The notes beneath the pieces are model-generated. The model was not told the DNA's origin, ran no database searches, and saw only the letters and a list, made by a program, of their open reading frames with translations. A stretch of DNA of 64,000 nt. It comes from Arthrobacter sp. DNA4 (GTDB lineage Bacteria; Actinomycetota; Actinomycetes; Actinomycetales; Micrococcaceae). This document shows positions 1 to 8,891 of the stretch, piece by piece. Where the stretch lies: NCBI RefSeq assembly GCF_024362385.1, contig NZ_CP101466.1, positions 2,356,001 through 2,420,000 of the forward strand. Reading direction: 5' to 3'. Numbering within the stretch: position 1 is the first letter of the stretch; every line of letters begins with the position of its first letter. The translations under genes and the position numbers were made by a program.

Positions 1-390
1 GCTGTGGCTGAAGGCCGCGCATTCCGGGCACAGCTGGTGGTAGAAGGCGTCCACCTGGGTGTAGTGCTGCTTGCAGATGTAGCAGGGACGGGACCGGATG
101 AGGTGGCCGTCGATCTTCCCGGTGGCGGACGGCGCGAGCTTGTTGCCGCGGGTCTCGTCGTCGATCCGGTCCGGGGCGGCCGTGGCTGTCTGGGCAATCA
201 CGGCCCGGTCGGCATCGGCGATTGAATCGCGCTTGGTGACCCTGCGGTGGCGCTTGACCGCCTTGAACATTTTTCCGGTCGCACGGCGCACCGCGACGTA
301 GTCCGGGTGCTCCTCGTCGTACGCGTGGATGGTGTTCAGGACCTTGAGGCAGGCCTGGATGTCCTCAGGGGTCAGATCGGGGGAGCTCAT
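1..390 (-). CDS. SDR-type oxidoreductase, N-terminal part (runs off window)
   Basis: The reading frame is open from an ATG at 390 to the window edge, giving 130 codons without a stop. The last visible residues hold a CYICKQ...CPEC zinc-ribbon-like segment followed by AAFSHS. From memory of actinobacterial proteins, this Cys-rich segment sits just before the Rossmann fold of a long subgroup of short-chain dehydrogenases of about 500 residues. The Rossmann domain itself lies outside the window, so the oxidoreductase call is inference from the N-terminal extension only. It is transcribed away from glgC's 3' end, with a leaderless-type promoter at 398-403. Confidence 0.6.
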   Translation of the reverse strand, partial: MSSPDLTPEDIQACLKVLNTIHAYDEEHPDYVAVRRATGKMFKAVKRHRRVTKRDSIADADRAVIAQTATAAPDRIDDETRGNKLAPSATGKIDGHLIRSRPCYICKQHYTQVDAFYHQLCPECAAFSHS

Positions 391-397
391 TGGGAAA

Positions 398-403
398 ATT
401 TTA
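398..403 (-). promoter_or_regulatory. -10 box (TAAAAT) for leaderless start at 390
   Basis: TAAAAT lies 7 bases before the ATG at 390 and there is no Shine-Dalgarno sequence in between. The transcript would start at or next to the start codon. Confidence 0.5.
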
Positions 404-414
404 CAGCGTACGCG

Positions 415-450
415 GCAGGCCGGGGCACCACTGGTGGTGCCCCGGCCTGC
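415..450 (-). terminator. Hairpin terminator downstream of glgC
   Basis: Arms of 17 bases (415-431 and 434-450) are perfectly complementary around a 2-base centre and lie just past the glgC stop codon. An A/T-rich stretch at 395-403 would give U residues for glgC transcripts leaving the hairpin on the minus strand. Confidence 0.75.
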
Positions 451-478
451 AACTTCCGTTGGGGAATTTACCTGCGGA

Positions 479-1888
479 TCAGCGCAGCCTGGCGCCGGGC
501 GCGGCTTCCGCTGCTGCGGCGGCGTGGGCGCCGGTCACCTTGTCCGCGGCCTCGCGCATGTCGGGGTACTGGTCAGCAGCCGCCTTAACGGCAGCGGGCA
601 GCTGGCTCAGGTGCCGTGCGGAGAGCCGGCGCTCCTCGTCTCCGGGTTCCGGGACCTGCTGGCCCTTGGCGAGGACGGTGATGCCGGAGTCCGTGACCTT
701 GAACCCGCGTGACCTGTCCAGGTCCGCGTCGAGGCCGATGGCGGCACCGGCAGGGACCTTGACGTTCTTGTCGAGGATGGCGCGGTTGATGACTGCCCCT
801 TCGCCCACCTGCACTTTGTCCATCAGGACAGAATCGATGACCCGGGCGCTGGTTGCGACGTAGACGTCGTTGGACAGTACTGAGCCCTCCACCACGCCAC
901 CGGAAATCACCACGCCGTTGGCCACGATGGAGTCCAGCGCCGTGCCCACGGTGTTGTTCTTGCCCCGGACGAACTTGGCGGGCGGGGAGATGCTCTGGCG
1001 GGTGTAGATGGGCCACTCGGAGTTGTAGAGGTTGAACACCGGCAGCGGGGAGATGAGGTCCATGTGGGCGTCGTAGAACGAGTCGATGGTGCCCACGTCG
1101 CGCCAATAGGTGCGGTCGCGCTCGGTGGAGCCCGGAATGTCGTTGAGCGTGAAGTCGTAGACGCCGGCCTCGCCCCTGTTGACGAAGTAGGGGATGATGT
1201 CCCCGCCCATGTCGTGCTTGGTGTCCAGACGCTCGGCGTCCACATGCAGCGCAGCAACCAACGCATCGGCGTCGAAGACATAATTGCCCATGGAGGCCAG
1301 GAACTGGGAGGGGTCTGCAGCAAGCCCGGGGGTGCTGGAAGGCTTCTCCACGAATGCTGCGATCTTCTGCGGATCGTTCTGGTCCACCTCGATGACGCCG
1401 AACTGGTCCGCCATGTGCAGCGGCTGCCGGACGGCCGCCACGGTGGCTTTGGCCCCGCTGAGCACGTGTTGTTCCACCATCTGGGCGAAGTCCATACGGT
1501 ACACGTGGTCTGCGCCAACGACGACGACGATGTCGGGGTTGGCGTCATGGATCAGGTTCAGGGACTGGTAGATGGCATTTGCGCTGCCCAGGAACCAACT
1601 CTTGCCTACGCGCTGCTGTGCGGGAACGGAGGCGACATAGTTACCCAGCTGGGTGGACATCCGCCACGCTTCGGATATATGCCGGTCGAGGCTGTGGGAT
1701 TTATATTGCGTGAGAACCACGATTTGCAGATAGCGGGAATTCACCAGATTGGAGATGGCGAAATCGATAAGGCGGTAACTGCCGGCAAACGGCACGGCAG
1801 GCTTGGCCCGGTCTGCCGTCAGTGGCATCAGCCTGTTTCCCTCGCCGCCTGCGAGGACAATGGCCAGGACTTTTTTGGTCAACGGCAT
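479..1888 (-). CDS. glgC: Glucose-1-phosphate adenylyltransferase (ADP-glucose pyrophosphorylase)
   Basis: The enzyme makes ADP-glucose from ATP and glucose-1-phosphate, the committed precursor of glycogen and of GlgA/GlgM products. The 469-residue protein has the nucleotide-binding loop [12 protein letters not shown] near residues 13-24, directly followed by [10 protein letters not shown], and a C-terminal left-handed beta-helix region (repeated short Val/Gly turns after about residue 290). Length matches the bacterial family at its long end because of an Ala-rich tail. ATG at 1888 is preceded by AGGAG. The gene is divergent from glgA across about 100 bp, the usual actinobacterial arrangement. 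Confidence 0.95.
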   Translation of the reverse strand: MPLTKKVLAIVLAGGEGNRLMPLTADRAKPAVPFAGSYRLIDFAISNLVNSRYLQIVVLTQYKSHSLDRHISEAWRMSTQLGNYVASVPAQQRVGKSWFLGSANAIYQSLNLIHDANPDIVVVVGADHVYRMDFAQMVEQHVLSGAKATVAAVRQPLHMADQFGVIEVDQNDPQKIAAFVEKPSSTPGLAADPSQFLASMGNYVFDADALVAALHVDAERLDTKHDMGGDIIPYFVNRGEAGVYDFTLNDIPGSTERDRTYWRDVGTIDSFYDAHMDLISPLPVFNLYNSEWPIYTRQSISPPAKFVRGKNNTVGTALDSIVANGVVISGGVVEGSVLSNDVYVATSARVIDSVLMDKVQVGEGAVINRAILDKNVKVPAGAAIGLDADLDRSRGFKVTDSGITVLAKGQQVPEPGDEERRLSARHLSQLPAAVKAAADQYPDMREAADKVTGAHAAAAAEAAPGARLR

Positions 1889-1977
1889 AATGGTCGCTCC
1901 TGTACGCCTTCGTAACTCCCCAAGACAGTCCGGTAGGCCCGGACTCCTTCACACTAGAACAGTTATCCGTGAACGAC

Positions 1978-1983
1978 TACCTT
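1978..1983 (+). promoter_or_regulatory. -10 box (TACCTT) for leaderless glgA
   Basis: TACCTT stands 7 bases before the GTG at 1991, with no ribosome binding site. This supports GTG 1991 over the upstream TTG at 1982. Confidence 0.45.
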
Positions 1984-1990
1984 GGGTCTT

Positions 1991-3196
1991 GTGCGAATAG
2001 ACATTGTGACTAAAGAGTTCCCGCCCGAGATCTACGGTGGCGCCGGAGTGCACGTAGCCGAACTGAGCAGGGTGCTTAGTAAGCACGTTGACCTGCAGGT
2101 TCGTGCTTTCGGTGCTCCCCGCGACGCCGACTACCACGGTGCCACCGTGACGTCGTACCAGGTTCCCGAGGACCTTGGCGGGGCCAACGCGGCCGTGCAG
2201 ACCCTCGGCGTGGACCTGCGCATTGTGCCGGATGTGCAGGGCGCGGACCTGGTCCATTCGCACACCTGGTACGCCAACATGGCCGGTCATCTGGCCTCTC
2301 TGCTGCACGGAATTCCGCACGTTCTCAGCGCCCACAGCCTTGAGCCGCTGCGGCCCTGGAAAGCCGAGCAGCTGGGCGGCGGCTACGCGCTGTCCTCCTG
2401 GGTGGAGAAGACGGCCTATGAAGCGGCGGCGGCGATCATCGCCGTATCCGAGGGCATGCGCCAGGACATCCTGCGCAGCTACCCCAACGTTGACCCGGAA
2501 AAGGTCCGGGTAGTCCACAACGGCATTGACGTGGAGCTTTGGCAGCGTGACGAAAACGACGACGCCGTCCGCGCCCTGGGCATCGACCCCGCCAAGCCGA
2601 GCGTCGTCTTTGTGGGAAGAAACACACGCCAGAAAGGCGTTCCCTACCTCCTGCGCTCTGCAGCGAAACTTCCGGCTGACGTCCAGCTGGTCCTGTGCCT
2701 GGGCGCGGCGGACACCCCGGAACTGGCGGCCGAAACCGCAGCACTCATCGACGATCTGAAAAAGCAGCGCACAGGCGTGGTGCTCATTGAGCGGATGCTG
2801 CCGCGGCACGAGCTGATCCAGGTCCTCAGCCACGCCACCGCCTTCGCCTGCCCCTCCATCTACGAACCGCTGGGCATCGTCAACCTTGAAGCCATGGCCT
2901 GCGGCGCCGCAGTGGTGGCCAGTGCCACCGGCGGCATCCCCGAGGTGGTCCAGCATGGTGAAACCGGCCTGCTGGTGGATCTGGAACAGGTCACCGACGG
3001 CACCGGAACGCCCCTGGACCCGGAGAAGTTCGTTACCCAGTTCGCAGCCGCCCTCACCGAAGTGGTGTCCGATCCCGCACGTGCCCGGGCTATGGGGCAG
3101 GCAGGCCGCGAGCGCGCCGAAAAGCACTTCTCGTGGGAATCGATCACGGAAACCACCCTCGAGGTGTACCGCTCGGTGCTGCCGGTCGGAGCCTGA
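1991..3196 (+). CDS. glgA: Glycogen synthase, actinobacterial GlgA/GlgM type (GT4)
   Basis: This retaining GT4 glycosyltransferase has 401 residues. The N-terminal fold begins RIDIVTKEFPPEIYGGAGVH, typical of the Corynebacterium-type glycogen synthase family, and the C-terminal donor domain carries the EPLGIVNLE motif (Glu292 and Glu300). In mycobacteria this family (GlgM) uses ADP-glucose and glucose-1-phosphate to make maltose-1-phosphate, so the product here may be maltose-1-phosphate rather than glycogen. GTG 1991 is chosen because the family starts MR(I/V)DI and a leaderless -10 sits 7 bases upstream; an in-frame TTG lies at 1982. It is the natural partner of divergent glgC. Confidence 0.93.
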   Translation: MRIDIVTKEFPPEIYGGAGVHVAELSRVLSKHVDLQVRAFGAPRDADYHGATVTSYQVPEDLGGANAAVQTLGVDLRIVPDVQGADLVHSHTWYANMAGHLASLLHGIPHVLSAHSLEPLRPWKAEQLGGGYALSSWVEKTAYEAAAAIIAVSEGMRQDILRSYPNVDPEKVRVVHNGIDVELWQRDENDDAVRALGIDPAKPSVVFVGRNTRQKGVPYLLRSAAKLPADVQLVLCLGAADTPELAAETAALIDDLKKQRTGVVLIERMLPRHELIQVLSHATAFACPSIYEPLGIVNLEAMACGAAVVASATGGIPEVVQHGETGLLVDLEQVTDGTGTPLDPEKFVTQFAAALTEVVSDPARARAMGQAGRERAEKHFSWESITETTLEVYRSVLPVGA

Positions 3197-3211
3197 GCGT
3201 CCCGGCAGTAG

Positions 3212-3264
3212 AAACAACGACGGCGCTGCTCCCCTTGGCTGGGGGAGCGGCGCCGTCGTTGTTT
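3212..3264 (+). terminator. Strong hairpin terminator after glgA, possibly bidirectional
   Basis: Two arms of about 23 bases (3212-3234 and 3241-3264) pair with a single wobble around a 6-base loop. The upper strand ends in GTTGTTT. It sits between the convergent glgA and acyl-CoA oxidase genes and could serve both. Confidence 0.85.
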
Positions 3265-3288
3265 GCCCGGTTGGTGGTGTCCGCCGGG

Positions 3289-5400
3289 TTAGGCCTTCCG
3301 GCCCGCCGTCCTGGCAATCAGGACTTTCTCGTCCACCGGGGCCTGCCCGCTGGCCCGCTGGCTGCGGAAGTGCGCACGCGCCTCGTCCTGGCGGCTCTTT
3401 TCGGCGCCTGTGGCGATGACCGCGCGGACGTGCTCCTCGCCGTACCCGAAGGCCTCCACCAGGTCCAGGGCGTGCGGGCGGATCTTCTCCAGCAACCTGT
3501 TGATATAGCCGCCCACCGTGCGGGCCCGCTGCATGGAGAGGCGGCCGTTCATGAGGTACCAGGACAGGTTCTTCTCAATCAGGGACAGGCCGAAGAGGTC
3601 ACGCAGCCAGGTGAGGACCGTCCTGGTACCCGCATCTTCCACCTCGCGGAGGGCGTCCGTGAACGCCTCCCACTGCAGCAGTTCAGCGTGCGCCTGGGCG
3701 GCGTCGATGAGTTCATTCTGGTGTCGGTTGAACAGGGCCGCGCCCTTGTCCTGCGACAGGCGCTTGCTGCCCTTCAAAGCAGCACCGGCCTCAGCCACCA
3801 TGGTCTGCACCCGGTCAGTGAGCAGGGCGCGCTGGCCTTCCTCGTCACGGAGGGCGATTGCGGCCTTCTGGACCGACCCCGTGTCAGCCATGAACTGGGC
3901 CACCTGGCGCAGGCCGGTGCGGTGCACGGCAGCTCCGGCGGCCTGGTTCACCACATAACGGGCCAGCACTCCGAAGTCCACGTTCCGGAACTCCTTGGCG
4001 TAGTCGGCCAGCAGGCGCTTGGCTACCAACTGGAGCAGCACCGTGTTGTCTCCCTCGAAGGTGACGTACACGTCGAGGTCGGCGCGCAACGAGGCGAACC
4101 GGTTTTCGATCAGGAAGCCGGCACCGCCGCAGGCTTCACGGCATTCCTGCAGGGTGTCCAGGGCGTGCCAGGTACTGAGGGGCTTCAGCGCTGCGGCCAG
4201 GGTTTCCAGGTCCTGGCGGTCTGCGTCAGTGTCGTGGGCGCCGGAGAAGACGTCGTCGAACTTCTGCAGCAGCTGCTCGTGCGCAAAGCTGGCCGCGTAG
4301 GTGGTGGCCAGACGGGTGAACAGGCGCCGCTGGTGCCGCTGGTAGTCGAGCAGGACTTCTTCCTCGGTGTGCGAGGACGCGTTGAACTGGCGGCGTTCGG
4401 TGGCGTACTGGATGGCGGCTTTCAGGGCCACCTTGGAGGCGGCCACGGCCGCGCCGTCCAGTGACACGCGGCCCTGGACCAGGGTGCCCAGCATCGTAAA
4501 GAAGCGCCGGCCGGGGCTGGCGATGGGCGACGTGTAGGTTCCGTCCGCGTCGACGTTGCCGTACCGGTTCAGGAGGTTTGTCCGGGGGACCCGGACGTTG
4601 TCGAAGTGCAGCCGGCCGTTGTCGATGCCGTTCAGGCCGCCCTTGACGCCGTCGTCCTCCCCGCCGATGCCGGGCAGGAACGCCTTGGTCTCCGGATCCC
4701 GGAGGTCCACGTAGAAGGCGTGGACGCCGTGGTTGACGCCGCGGGTGACCAGCTGGGCGAACACGACGGCGCCGAGGCCGTCATTGGCCGCGTTGCCGAT
4801 GTAGTCCTTCCAGGCGGCGCGGAACGGGGTGTGGATGATGAACTCTTCGGTGGCAGGGTCATAGGTTGCAGTAGTGGCAATGCTGGCCACATCCGAGCCG
4901 TGGCCGGTCTCGGTCATGGCGAAGCAGCCGGGGATTTCCAGGCTCATGATTCCGGGCAGCCACTTGGTGTGGTGCTCCGCGGTCCCCAGGTGCATCACGG
5001 CGGATCCGAAGAGCCCCCACTGGACCCCTGCCTTGATCTGCAGCGACGGGTCCGCCACCACCAGTTCCTCAAAGCCGGCGATGTTGCCGCCGTGGTCGTC
5101 CGAGCCGCCCAGTTCTGACGGAAAGGCCCGGTGCACCGCCTCATTGTCCACGAGGTATTTGAGCTGGCCGAACACGCGGGCACGGTGTTCCGTGTGCGTC
5201 AGGCCTTCGATCTTGTGAAGCTCCGACCTGGCGGCCAGATCCCGTGCCTGGAGCCGTACATCGGCCCACTTGCCCAGGAGTTGCCTGCCCAGTGCCTCGA
5301 CGTCGACGGCGGGCGCGGGGCTTTCGTCCACGGGCTTGGCTGCAGGGGTTGCGGCGGGACGGAGCCCCTTGCGCGCGGGGCGGTCCACTACGTCAGTCAT
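3289..5400 (-). CDS. Acyl-CoA oxidase/dehydrogenase family flavoenzyme
   Basis: The protein has 703 residues, longer than simple acyl-CoA dehydrogenases (about 390) and matching the acyl-CoA oxidase-like class with an extra C-terminal helical domain. The FAD/substrate signature CFAMTETGHGSDV (about residue 160) and the C-terminal EACGGAGFL motif are clear. An N-terminal Ala/Pro-rich tail of about 35 residues is probably disordered. It performs alpha,beta-desaturation of acyl-CoA, the first step of a beta-oxidation round. The ATG at 5400 lies one base after the stop of the TetR gene, so the two are probably translationally coupled and controlled by the operator at 6130-6162. Confidence 0.9.
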   Translation of the reverse strand: MTDVVDRPARKGLRPAATPAAKPVDESPAPAVDVEALGRQLLGKWADVRLQARDLAARSELHKIEGLTHTEHRARVFGQLKYLVDNEAVHRAFPSELGGSDDHGGNIAGFEELVVADPSLQIKAGVQWGLFGSAVMHLGTAEHHTKWLPGIMSLEIPGCFAMTETGHGSDVASIATTATYDPATEEFIIHTPFRAAWKDYIGNAANDGLGAVVFAQLVTRGVNHGVHAFYVDLRDPETKAFLPGIGGEDDGVKGGLNGIDNGRLHFDNVRVPRTNLLNRYGNVDADGTYTSPIASPGRRFFTMLGTLVQGRVSLDGAAVAASKVALKAAIQYATERRQFNASSHTEEEVLLDYQRHQRRLFTRLATTYAASFAHEQLLQKFDDVFSGAHDTDADRQDLETLAAALKPLSTWHALDTLQECREACGGAGFLIENRFASLRADLDVYVTFEGDNTVLLQLVAKRLLADYAKEFRNVDFGVLARYVVNQAAGAAVHRTGLRQVAQFMADTGSVQKAAIALRDEEGQRALLTDRVQTMVAEAGAALKGSKRLSQDKGAALFNRHQNELIDAAQAHAELLQWEAFTDALREVEDAGTRTVLTWLRDLFGLSLIEKNLSWYLMNGRLSMQRARTVGGYINRLLEKIRPHALDLVEAFGYGEEHVRAVIATGAEKSRQDEARAHFRSQRASGQAPVDEKVLIARTAGRKA

Positions 5401-5401
5401 G

Positions 5402-6130
5402 TCACAGTCCTTCTTTGGCGGATAACTTGGTGGTCGGTGAAGCGGGAGTGAGTTCGGGGACGATGCCCACGCACAGCCACGCCGTGATCTGGCGGGCCAT
5501 GGTCTCCTGGTCAGGTTTGGCAGCGGAATCCGGGGTGCTCAGCCATTGTTCGCCGGCATTCCGTACCAGGCCGATTGCCGCCTTTGGCCAATAGCCGATG
5601 ACGGTTTCCCTGACGTCGCCGAGGTGTGACCGCATGGGAGTGGCGATCATGTCCGCGATGGCGTCAAAAAAGGGGCCCAGCGGTCCGCCGGGCGCAGCTG
5701 GGTGCGCGGGGCCGGCGGTATCACCTGGCGCGTAGCTGGTGACGAAGGTGTAGACGTTGGGGCTGGTATCGGCCATCTGGAGGTAGGCCGAAACCATGGC
5801 GAGCAGGCCCTCCCGCGGCGTGAGGGCACTTTGGGCGGCCTCCTGGATACGGTGCTGCATCTGGCTGAGCACCACCTCACCCACCGCCTGCTGCAGCCCT
5901 GCCTTGTCCCCGAAGTAACGGTAGAAGACGGACTTCGACGTTCCGGCTGCTGTGGCGATGTCCTCCATGGAAGCGTCGCTGCCCAGGACGTGCACCGCGC
6001 GGCGGGCCTGCTTGATAAGTTCCCTGCGCCGTTCCTCGCGGTGGCTCTGCCAGCGGGAAGAACGCCCGTCGGGGCTGGTAAGCGAGGGCACTTCGATGGT
6101 GAGGGGGGAGTGCGTGTCCTGAAGGTTCAC
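5402..6130 (-). CDS. TetR-family transcriptional regulator of the acyl-chain cluster
   Basis: A 242-residue regulator with a TetR helix-turn-helix (SMEDIATAAGTSKSVFYRYFGDKAGL) near residues 48-73 and a C-terminal ligand domain. The frame stays open up to 6280, but GTG 6130 is preferred. A TACGCT -10 lies 7 bases upstream, and the longer version would overlap the thiolase start and bury the operator in coding sequence. It is followed by an acyl-CoA oxidase and faces thiolase, reductase and hydratase genes. By analogy with FadR/KstR-type regulators it probably senses an acyl-CoA; the ligand is unknown. Confidence 0.88.
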   Translation of the reverse strand: MNLQDTHSPLTIEVPSLTSPDGRSSRWQSHREERRRELIKQARRAVHVLGSDASMEDIATAAGTSKSVFYRYFGDKAGLQQAVGEVVLSQMQHRIQEAAQSALTPREGLLAMVSAYLQMADTSPNVYTFVTSYAPGDTAGPAHPAAPGGPLGPFFDAIADMIATPMRSHLGDVRETVIGYWPKAAIGLVRNAGEQWLSTPDSAAKPDQETMARQITAWLCVGIVPELTPASPTTKLSAKEGL

Positions 6131-6162
6131 GATACCCAGCGTATCAGGTACGCTGGGTATCG
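6130..6162. promoter_or_regulatory. 33-bp perfect palindrome: TetR operator carrying both divergent -10 boxes
   Basis: The arms CGATACCCAGCGTA (6130-6143) and TACGCTGGGTATCG (6149-6162) are exact reverse complements around TCAGG. Read outward, each arm contributes TACGCT, an actinobacterial-type -10: minus strand 6143-6138 for the TetR gene (7 bases before its GTG) and plus strand 6149-6154 for the thiolase operon. A TetR dimer bound here would cover both promoters at once. Confidence 0.8.
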
Positions 6163-6191
6163 GTAACCACTTGTGACCAGAGGAGCCCTCC

Positions 6192-7475
6192 ATGTCCACA
6201 GAAGGACAGTCCATCCCCGCAGGCGGATCAGCCATGCCTGCCGTCCCGGCAACCCGCAGGGCGGTGATCGTCGGCGGCAACAGGATCCCGTTCGCCCGGG
6301 CCGGGGGAGCCTACGCCAAATCCTCCAACCAGGACATGCTGACGGCAGCCCTCGATGGCCTGATCGCCCGCTTCGGCCTTCAGGACGAACGCATCGGCCA
6401 GGTGGCGGCGGGCGCGGTACTCAAGCACTCGCGTGACTTCAACCTCACCCGGGAAGCCGTCCTGGGATCGGCGCTTTCTGCCGAAACCCCCGTGTACGAC
6501 CTCCAGCAGGCGTGCGCCACAGGCCTTGAAACCGTGGTTGGCCTCGCCAACAAGATCAAGCTGGGACAGATTGATTCCGCCATTGCCGGCGGCGTGGACT
6601 CCGCGTCCGATGCACCGGTGGTGGTCAGCGAGGGGCTCCGCGAGGTCGTCCTGGACCTTCACCGGGCCAAAACCCTTCCCCAGCGGCTCCAGATCCTCAG
6701 CCGGCTCCGGCCCAAGGACCTGGCCCCTTTGGCCCCAGGCACAGCGGAGCCGCGTACCGGCCTGTCTATGGGCGAGCACCAGGCCCTGACCACCGCGCAG
6801 TGGAAGATCTCCCGGGAAGCGCAGGACGAGCTGGCATTGAACAGCCACCACAACCTTGCTGCCGCCTACGACTCCGGGTTCTTCGACGACCTGATGACTC
6901 CCTACCGGGGACTGACGCGTGACGGGAACCTGCGGGCTGACACTTCACTGGAGAAACTCGCGTCCCTGAAGCCGGTCTTCGGCCGCAACCTCGGTGCAGA
7001 CGCCACCATGACAGCGGGTAACTCCACCCCGCTGACCGACGGTGCTTCCACGGTGCTGCTGGCCTCCGACGAATGGGCTGATGCCCGCGACCTGCCCAAG
7101 CTGGCATCCGTGGTGGACGCCGAAGCCGCGGCGGTTGATTTTGTCCACGGCAAGGACGGGCTGCTGATGGCTCCGGTGTTCGCCGTGCCCAGGCTCCTGG
7201 CCCGGCAAAACCTGACGCTGGCCGACTTCGATTACTTCGAGATCCATGAAGCCTTTGCCGCCACCGTCCTCAGTACCCTGGCAGCATGGGAGGACGCCGA
7301 GTTCGGCCGCACCCGCCTCGGCCTTGAGGGTGCGTTCGGCAGCATCGACCGTTCCCGCCTCAACGTCAACGGGTCCTCGCTCGCCGCAGGCCACCCCTTT
7401 GCCGCCACCGGCGGCCGCATCATAGGCACCCTGGCCAAAATGCTCCACGCCAAGGCTGCTTCCACCGGGCGGTAG
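6192..7475 (+). CDS. Thiolase (acetyl-CoA acetyltransferase, FadA/FadI type), C-terminus displaced by frameshifts
   Basis: The open frame encodes 427 residues with the acyl-accepting cysteine in QQACATGLE (Cys108) and the NVNGSSLAAGHPF motif (His401), so it is a thiolase that cleaves or forms 3-ketoacyl-CoA. It stops at 7473-7475 before the second catalytic cysteine block. The missing block is present downstream: one frame reads GLVSVCAA (7481-7504) and the original frame resumes with GQGVVAILESL ending at 7541. Two small deletions (one G near 7471, two near 7504) would restore a 450-residue thiolase of normal length. The gene is either a recent pseudogene or affected by sequence error. ATG 6192 follows an AGGAG-like site at about 6180. 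Confidence 0.85.
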   Translation: MSTEGQSIPAGGSAMPAVPATRRAVIVGGNRIPFARAGGAYAKSSNQDMLTAALDGLIARFGLQDERIGQVAAGAVLKHSRDFNLTREAVLGSALSAETPVYDLQQACATGLETVVGLANKIKLGQIDSAIAGGVDSASDAPVVVSEGLREVVLDLHRAKTLPQRLQILSRLRPKDLAPLAPGTAEPRTGLSMGEHQALTTAQWKISREAQDELALNSHHNLAAAYDSGFFDDLMTPYRGLTRDGNLRADTSLEKLASLKPVFGRNLGADATMTAGNSTPLTDGASTVLLASDEWADARDLPKLASVVDAEAAAVDFVHGKDGLLMAPVFAVPRLLARQNLTLADFDYFEIHEAFAATVLSTLAAWEDAEFGRTRLGLEGAFGSIDRSRLNVNGSSLAAGHPFAATGGRIIGTLAKMLHAKAASTGR

Positions 7476-7541
7476 CGCGGGGCCTGGTGTCCGTATGCGC
7501 CGCGCGGCCAGGGCGTCGTCGCGATCCTGGAATCTCTGTAG
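7476..7541 (+). other. Out-of-frame 3' end of the thiolase gene (catalytic Cys region)
   Basis: This stretch still encodes ARGLVSVCAA in one frame and RGQGVVAILESL-stop in another, the expected C-terminal thiolase sequence around its second active-site cysteine. No separate gene is needed to explain it. It ends immediately before the AGGAGG that serves the next gene. Confidence 0.75.
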
Positions 7542-7550
7542 GAGGCGGCC

Positions 7551-8891
7551 ATGGCGGACACATACTCACAACTGGTCAACAGCGGCCTTGGCCGCAACCT
7601 GGCAAAGAAGCTCGGCCTTCCGCAACCCGCGGTCCTTCGCCGCTACCAGCCCGGGCAGCCACTGGTGACCGGACCCGTCGTCGTCCTCGGTGATACTCCG
7701 GGGGCGGACAAGCTCGCTGCAGAACTGCTGTCCTGGGACCTCGACGTTCGGCGGCACGCCGTCCCGGCCGAAAAGCTGGGAGCCATCATCCTGGTCCTTG
7801 ATGAGCTCGGACATCCGGCAGACCTGGAAAAGCCGGTGCTGGCGGCGGCAGGGTCCCTCCGGGACCTGCGGGCCGGCGGCCGGATCATCACCTTGTCCCG
7901 CCCGGCGTCGGAAGCGTCCTCGCCCGCAGCCGCGGCAGCACGGCAGGGGGTGGACGGCTTTCTACGGTCCCTGGCCAAGGAACTGCGGGCAGGTGCAACA
8001 GGGAACGGGGTCGTCCTTTCTGACGGCACCACCGCCACCAGCCCCAGCGCCCTGGGCGCCGTAAGGTTCCTCCTCTCCGGCCGGTCAGCGTTCGTTGACG
8101 GACAGTTCCTCACGGTGTCAACGGAGGACGGCAGTCTTCCCACAGACCCGGAGCAGCCGCTGTCAGGCAAGGTGGCCGTTGTGACCGGCGCGGCCCGCGG
8201 CATCGGTGCCCAGATCGCCAGGACGCTGCACCGCGATGGTGCCACCTTGATCCTGGTCGACATTCCTGCGGCAGGCGACCAGCTGGCCACGGTAGCAAAC
8301 GGGGTGCGCGGCACCGCGCTGCAGCTCGACATCACCGGCGCGGATGCGGGCCAGCGGATCATCGACCATGCCGTGCAGCGGCACGGGCGGCTGGACATCC
8401 TGGTGCATAACGCCGGCGTCACGCGGGACAAGCTCCTGGCCAACATGGACCAGGCACGGTGGAACGCGGTGATCAACATCAACATTGCCGCCCAGCTCCG
8501 TATCAATGAGGCACTGCTGGCATCCGAACACTTCCGGGTGGCACCGCGTATTGTTTCAGTGGCCTCCACCAGCGGCATCGCCGGAAACCGGGGACAAACC
8601 AATTACGCCGCGTCCAAGGCCGGAGTGATGGGAATGGTGCGTGCCACAGCACCCCTGCTCGCGTCCCACGGCGGCACCATCAATGCCGTGGCTCCCGGAT
8701 TCATTGAAACCGAGATGACGGCGCGCATTCCCTTTGCCGTCCGCGAGGTGGCACGACGGCTGAACTCGCTGCAGCAGGGCGGCCTGCCGTCCGATGTCGC
8801 GGAGACCATCGCGTTCCTGGCCAGCGACGCCGCGGGCGGGATCAACGGGGAGGTGCTGCGGGTGTGCGGGCAGAACCTGGTGGGGGCATGA
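7551..8891 (+). CDS. 3-oxoacyl-ACP/CoA reductase, high-molecular-weight FabG4 type
   Basis: The 446-residue protein is about 200 residues longer than ordinary FabG. An N-terminal degenerate Rossmann-like domain (about residues 1-200) precedes a complete SDR domain starting KVAVVTGAARGIG (about residue 207), with the catalytic SVASTSG...NYAASKAG (Ser, Tyr, Lys) near residues 335-355. This two-domain form is known from Mycobacterium FabG4 (Rv0242c), an NADH-dependent 3-ketoacyl-CoA reductase. The ATG is preceded by AGGAGG. It overlaps the next gene by ATGA and lies in the same order (thiolase, reductase, hydratase) as related mycobacterial genes. Confidence 0.9.
   Translation: MADTYSQLVNSGLGRNLAKKLGLPQPAVLRRYQPGQPLVTGPVVVLGDTPGADKLAAELLSWDLDVRRHAVPAEKLGAIILVLDELGHPADLEKPVLAAAGSLRDLRAGGRIITLSRPASEASSPAAAAARQGVDGFLRSLAKELRAGATGNGVVLSDGTTATSPSALGAVRFLLSGRSAFVDGQFLTVSTEDGSLPTDPEQPLSGKVAVVTGAARGIGAQIARTLHRDGATLILVDIPAAGDQLATVANGVRGTALQLDITGADAGQRIIDHAVQRHGRLDILVHNAGVTRDKLLANMDQARWNAVININIAAQLRINEALLASEHFRVAPRIVSVASTSGIAGNRGQTNYAASKAGVMGMVRATAPLLASHGGTINAVAPGFIETEMTARIPFAVREVARRLNSLQQGGLPSDVAETIAFLASDAAGGINGEVLRVCGQNLVGA

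Noticed and set aside
1064..1915. 283-codon open frame on the plus strand across glgC
   Set aside because: Antisense to glgC, which has clear family motifs; high GC gives long antisense frames.
1949..3217. 422-codon minus-strand frame across glgA
   Set aside because: Antisense shadow of glgA, which has the GT4 EPLGIVNLE motif and a leaderless promoter.
3133..4464. 443-codon plus-strand frame across the acyl-CoA oxidase
   Set aside because: Antisense shadow of a well conserved flavoenzyme.
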